Below, piece after piece: positions 60,365-64,000 of a stretch of 64,000 nucleotides of DNA. The DNA is taken from contig NZ_CP100416.1 of assembly GCF_026017845.1 (NCBI RefSeq), forward strand, positions 1,393,945 through 1,457,944, written 5' to 3'. The notes under the pieces were generated by a model that was not told the origin of the DNA, made no database searches, and saw only the letters and a list, made by a program, of their open reading frames with translations. Position 1 is the stretch's first letter, and the number at the start of each line of letters is the position of its first letter. The position numbers were made by a program, and so were the translations under genes. Source of the DNA: Amycolatopsis mediterranei (lineage in GTDB: Bacteria > Actinomycetota > Actinomycetes > Mycobacteriales > Pseudonocardiaceae).

Positions 60365-60907
60365 GTGGAGCGAGTGGATGTGATCGCCGACGCAGCGATT
60401 GGGGTGATCGCGGCGGAGGGCATGCGCGGCTTGACCCACCGGGCGGTCGATCGCGCGGCGGGCCTGCCGGTGGGGTCGACGTCGTACTACGCGCGCACGC
60501 GGGCGGCGCTGCTGGAGCTGACGATCGCGCGGATCGTGGTTCTGGACCAGGCTCCGACTGGGGCGTCGGGGTCCTTGGCGGAGTTCATCGCGGGCTACGC
60601 GTTCGAGGCGATCACTTCGGGGCGGACGCGGATGCTGGCGCGCTACGAGTTCGCGCTGGAGGCGACGCGGCGCCCGGAGCTGCGAGCGGTGTACGACGAG
60701 GGCGGTTTGCAGATCCGCCGCCAAGCAGCGGCGGCGCTGGAGGCGGCCGGTTCGGCGGACCCTTCGCGGCACGCGAGGGTCGTGGTGGACTGGATGGAGG
60801 GGACGATCTTCGGGGCCTTGGCGGGGACGGGATCGCTTGCGCCGCCTGACTTGGATGAGCTGGTGGCGAGTGCCCGGGAAATCCTCACGGGGATCGGCGT
60901 GGCCTGA
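60365..60907 (+). CDS. TetR family repressor
   Basis: 180 residues. Helix-turn-helix near the N-terminus: DVIADAAIGVIAAEGMRGLTHRAVDRAAGLPVGSTSYYARTRAALLELTI. The C-terminal helical domain binds an unknown ligand. Divergent from the monooxygenase with two CTCTAC-type palindromes between, so it almost surely represses both genes. GTG 60365 is 8 bases after TAGAGT (leaderless-like), which would put repression at the transcription start. Confidence 0.93.
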   Translation: MERVDVIADAAIGVIAAEGMRGLTHRAVDRAAGLPVGSTSYYARTRAALLELTIARIVVLDQAPTGASGSLAEFIAGYAFEAITSGRTRMLARYEFALEATRRPELRAVYDEGGLQIRRQAAAALEAAGSADPSRHARVVVDWMEGTIFGALAGTGSLAPPDLDELVASAREILTGIGVA

Positions 60908-61158
60908 AAGTCGATCACAACATATTGCTCAGCCTCTCGGTCGATCAGGTGCCTGCGCGCGGTTTCAGGTCCAGAAGCCGCAATTGATCGGCAGTGCCGG
61001 ATAGAGGTGTGCGCGGCTGTCGATGCGCGATCTTCAGTTGCTGATTCAGTGCGGCTTACTCTCGCGACCATTCGTCCGACTGACTGTACCGCTCGTCGCG
61101 AGCGTGGTGGCGCTTCCAGTAGCCCCTTCTTAAACTAGGCTCGACCCTGTGGGGGGAC
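60908..61158. other. Intergenic stretch of lower GC before the STAND gene
   Basis: No gene or clear repeat seen. Near the end TAGGCT (61136-61141) could be the -10 of the STAND gene with a transcript start near 61148; GGGGGGA just before ATG 61159 could serve as ribosome site. Base composition drops here relative to the genes on the left. Confidence 0.5.
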
Positions 61159-64000
61159 ATGGAGCATTCAAGACAGGTTGTTCATCGCACGATCCTGGCA
61201 GTGGACATCGAGAGCTACGGGGCTTTGCGCCGGACGACGCCGCATAGATTGACGGTTCGCCGGGGGCTTGACCAAGCGCTGCGTCGAGCCTTCGACGAGG
61301 CGGGCGTGCCGTGGTTCGACTGCCGTCACGAGAGCACCGGTGACGGCACGTTCGTACTGGTACCGGCGCAGGTCCCGAAGAGTCCCTTTGTGGAGGTCCT
61401 GTCCATGGTCCTCGCCCGCGAGTTGCGACGGCACAACGAGGCACATCAACCGGAAGAACAGATCCGGCTGCGGATGGCTTTGCACGCGGGAGAAGTCGCT
61501 TACGACGATCAGGGCGTGACCGGCTCGGCGATCAACCGGACGTTTCGTCTCCTTGAAGCGCCACAGCTGAAAGCCGCACTGGCCGAATCGCCCGGTGTCC
61601 TCGCGTTGATCACGTCAGACTGGTTCTTCGATGAGGTCGTTCGCAGCAGCACTGTCGTGGACGCGGCGACCTTCCGTCCGGTTCGAGTGGCCGTCAAGGA
61701 GACTATTGCGACTGGCTGGATCAGCCTGCCCGACCATTTCTGTGCGCCCCATCCCGAGCTTGGTATTCCCACCCCTCCGCGGCAGCCGGCTACGGTCGAC
61801 GCCCACGGTCCGGTGATCGGGCAGTGCACGCTGCCTCGAGATCTCCCGGTCTTCACCGGACGCGCGAAGGAACTCGACATCCTCGCCGCGACGGTCACCG
61901 CCGAGGCGGAGAAGGGTACCCTCGGTATGGCGATCCACGTCATCGACGGTATGCCAGGAACGGGGAAGACGACCTTCGCGGTGCATGCTGCATATCAGCT
62001 GGCGGCCCACTTCCCGGATGGACAGATATTCCTGGAGCTACACGGGCACAGTCCGTCGCAAGTCCCAGTTACTCCTGCTGACGCGCTTGCCTCACTACTG
62101 TTTCTCCGAGGTGTGTCGACATTGGGCATCCCGGCCGACCTCGATGACCGCGCACGGTTGTGGCGCGAGAAGCTGACAGGAAAGAAGATTCTGCTCCTGC
62201 TCGACGACGCCGTTGACGGCGAGCAGATCCAGCCACTCCTGCCCGGCGGGGCCGGCTGCCTTGTGCTGATCACCAGCCGGCACCGATTCGAATCGATCGC
62301 CGACGCCGGCCGCGTCTCACTGCAAACGCTTCCGGCAGCGGAAGCTGCTGCGATGTTCGATCGATTCACCTCCCCAGAGCAGCACGAACCAGGCGCTGTA
62401 GCTGAGCTGATGACGTTGTGCGGAAACCTGCCACTGGCTATCTCACTCACCGCCGGCCGGTTGCGCAGCCACCCCAGTTGGACGCTCCGGCAGCTGGCCG
62501 ACGACCTCAATCACTCCCAAAACCGCCTCAAGACGCTTCGCGCCGACAACCGGAGCGTGGCTGCCGCGTTCGAACTCTCCTACCGCGACCTGGACCCGGA
62601 CCAGCAGCGGCTGTTCCGGCGTCTGAGCCTGCACCCTGGCAGCCACATCGACGCCGCGGCCGCCGCGGCTCTCGACGGCAACGACGTCGACGCCACCCGC
62701 GAGCGACTCGAGGTGTTGTACCTCAACAACCTGCTAGATGAACCATCGCCCGGTCGTTACCGTCTGCACGACCTGACACAGGCCTACAGTCAGTCACTCA
62801 CCGACCCGAAGACGGACAAAGGAGCCTTCGAGCGTCTCCTCGATTACTACCTCGAGACTGTCCGGGCGGCTAGCCAGTTCGCCGCTAGTCCTTCACCACG
62901 GCTGGACCTTGGGCCGAGGCTACCGATGCCGACCCGCAAGTTCGACACTGAAGGCGAGGCGATCGCCTGGCTGACCGCGGAGCGGCCAACGATCGGTGCC
63001 TGCATCAACGCCGCCGCTGCCAGCAACCGTGTGCGGCGTGCAGCCGAGTTAGCAGCCGCGCTGTATCCGTTCCTCGAGCAGCATGGGTACTGGCACGACG
63101 CCTACCGCCTCCAGCGCGCCGTGCTCACGGCGGCGCAAGAGGCAGGCGATCTCGTCGTCGAGGCGGCAACCCGCGCGGACCTCGGCAGAGTGCTGCGCCT
63201 GCTGGGCAACTACCACGATGCTGCAGCTACTTTGGCGTGTGCTCGAGACCTGTACCTTGAACTCGGCAACCGGCTCGGTGAAGCTGACGTGCTCAACGAA
63301 GCAGGGCGCGTCCAACAGGAGGTCTCCAACTTCATCGGCGCTACCGCGTACCTGGATCGCGCCCACCAGCTGTATGAAGAGCTCCACAACCCACTCGGCG
63401 TGGCCGCCACGTTCGCGCAGCTCGCCCGTGTTCAGTATCGGTCGTGCGACCTTGAAGCGGCGAGAACGAATGCTGAGCGTAGTCTTGACCTCTATCGCCT
63501 GCTAGGCAATGAACCCGGTGAAATGAGCGCCCTGCTCACCGTCGGGTGTGCGCAGGGCATGTCCGGCGCCTACGCGTGCGCAGTCGCCGCCTTCACACAG
63601 GCGCTGTCGCTGTCGAGAAAACTCGGCGATCGATTCGCCGAGGCAAGGGCTTTGAACAACCTCGGCCGGATGCACTTTGACTGCGGCAACTACGGAACGG
63701 CCGACAGCTACTACAGCCGTGCCCAGATCATCTACAGCCAACTGGACTACCGGGCTCGCGTGGCGGTTACCTTGACCAATCTCGGACGGCTGCACCACGC
63801 CGCCGGCAACCACCGGTTGGCGTTCACGTACATGACCCGGGCAGCGGACTTGTTCGGCGACGACCAGGGCTGGCACTCAGAGAACCTGAACAATCTCGGC
63901 AGTCTCGCCTTGGAATGGCCCGATGCCGGTGACCCCGCAGAGCTCCATGGCCGAGCGCTTGACTTGGCACGTGCGGTCGGCGTCCGGCTACAGGTGGGTC
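61159..64000 (+). CDS. STAND protein: cyclase-like domain, NB-ARC ATPase, TPR repeats (runs off the window)
   Basis: An open frame of at least 947 codons with no stop before the right edge. Residues ~10-200 resemble a degenerate class III nucleotide-cyclase domain (TILAVDIESYGALRR..ESTGDGTFVLVP..LRMALHAGEVAYDDQGVTGSAINRTFRLLEAPQLK). An NB-ARC ATPase follows: Walker A GMPGTGKTT (264-272), Walker B KKILLLLDD (342-350), CLVLITSRHRF, GNLPLAISLTAGRL, and an LHDL motif (YRLHDLTQAYS). From ~residue 620 TPR-like repeats run on (ADLGRVLRLLGNYHDAA; NEAGRVQQEVSNFIGA; NNLGRMHFDCGNYGTA; TNLGRLHHAAGNHRLA). GC is lower than in neighbours and a TTA codon occurs near 63050. Likely a signal-sensing switch, possibly defence or secondary-metabolism regulation. 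Confidence 0.88.
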   Translation, partial: MEHSRQVVHRTILAVDIESYGALRRTTPHRLTVRRGLDQALRRAFDEAGVPWFDCRHESTGDGTFVLVPAQVPKSPFVEVLSMVLARELRRHNEAHQPEEQIRLRMALHAGEVAYDDQGVTGSAINRTFRLLEAPQLKAALAESPGVLALITSDWFFDEVVRSSTVVDAATFRPVRVAVKETIATGWISLPDHFCAPHPELGIPTPPRQPATVDAHGPVIGQCTLPRDLPVFTGRAKELDILAATVTAEAEKGTLGMAIHVIDGMPGTGKTTFAVHAAYQLAAHFPDGQIFLELHGHSPSQVPVTPADALASLLFLRGVSTLGIPADLDDRARLWREKLTGKKILLLLDDAVDGEQIQPLLPGGAGCLVLITSRHRFESIADAGRVSLQTLPAAEAAAMFDRFTSPEQHEPGAVAELMTLCGNLPLAISLTAGRLRSHPSWTLRQLADDLNHSQNRLKTLRADNRSVAAAFELSYRDLDPDQQRLFRRLSLHPGSHIDAAAAAALDGNDVDATRERLEVLYLNNLLDEPSPGRYRLHDLTQAYSQSLTDPKTDKGAFERLLDYYLETVRAASQFAASPSPRLDLGPRLPMPTRKFDTEGEAIAWLTAERPTIGACINAAAASNRVRRAAELAAALYPFLEQHGYWHDAYRLQRAVLTAAQEAGDLVVEAATRADLGRVLRLLGNYHDAAATLACARDLYLELGNRLGEADVLNEAGRVQQEVSNFIGATAYLDRAHQLYEELHNPLGVAATFAQLARVQYRSCDLEAARTNAERSLDLYRLLGNEPGEMSALLTVGCAQGMSGAYACAVAAFTQALSLSRKLGDRFAEARALNNLGRMHFDCGNYGTADSYYSRAQIIYSQLDYRARVAVTLTNLGRLHHAAGNHRLAFTYMTRAADLFGDDQGWHSENLNNLGSLALEWPDAGDPAELHGRALDLARAVGVRLQVG

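Noticed and set aside
61149-61247. GTG 61149 as a leaderless start 7 bases after TAGGCT
   Set aside because: That frame hits a stop after about 32 codons; the long protein starts at ATG 61159 in another frame.

Overview
The window is high-GC actinobacterial chromosome, most likely from the order Pseudonocardiales and probably Amycolatopsis or a close relative. The evidence is the GC-rich codon usage, many GTG starts, a whiB7 gene with an AT-hook, a GlnR-type box before glnA, a mycobacteria-like tmRNA tag, and gene order shared with mycobacteria (glnE next to glnA; uvrD2-whiB7-ABC1 kinase-ThiF-like-DUF2342 zincin-PDZ protease-UPF0182). The genus is an inference.

Layout. 1-2 kb: end of a 5S rRNA gene with terminator, an Lrp/AsnC regulator, a rhodanese and a class I amidotransferase. 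2-10.3 kb: a damaged pit phosphate transporter, glnE, a thioesterase, glnA with a GlnR box, an RDD membrane protein, a frameshifted membrane protein and a DUF4191 protein. 10.4-26.2 kb: uvrD2, whiB7 behind a long attenuator-type leader, a methyltransferase/zinc-ribbon pair, an AbiEi-like protein, then the conserved block ABC1 kinase, ThiF-like, YgjP-type peptidase, DUF2342, PDZ-Lon protease, PPA1309-type protein and UPF0182. 26.3-28.8 kb: two identical initiator tRNA genes flank a divergent FAD monooxygenase/TetR pair. 29-39.2 kb: PadR, prfB, ftsE-ftsX, smpB, amidohydrolase, acyltransferase, a GlcG-like protein, a two-component system with a separate membrane-sensor protein, and ssrA. 39.8-43.5 kb: small protein, GGDEF protein, MFS exporter, IclR regulator. 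43.6-50.5 kb: a complete histidine-utilisation operon (hutH, hutU, M20 amidohydrolase, hutF, hutI). 50.6-61 kb: monooxygenase, secreted esterase, Lnt-like acyltransferase, an intact pit with a small membrane partner, two small conserved genes, a second two-component system and a second monooxygenase/TetR pair. From 61.2 kb to the end: the start of a large lower-GC STAND protein with cyclase-like, NB-ARC and TPR domains, running off the window.

Functional themes. Nitrogen control: glnA and the glnE enzyme that adenylylates its product lie 0.5 kb apart. Trans-translation: smpB and ssrA lie 6 kb apart. Phosphate: one broken pit at the left and one intact pit with a PHO-box-like sequence at the right. 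Translation stress: whiB7, prfB, smpB and ssrA are all present. Many genes appear leaderless: a TAnnnT -10 box sits 6-7 nt before the GTG or ATG start.

Most unusual features: four unrelated degenerate tandem arrays in non-coding DNA. The best is six palindromic GAGCACTGCTC-type sites every 41-43 bp at 56.66-56.89 kb, between a small operon and a sensor kinase. A GC-rich hairpin element also occurs three times, each time directly downstream of an RNA gene (both tRNA-fMet genes and ssrA). Three apparent single-base losses in the first 9.5 kb break two genes and should be checked against raw reads.
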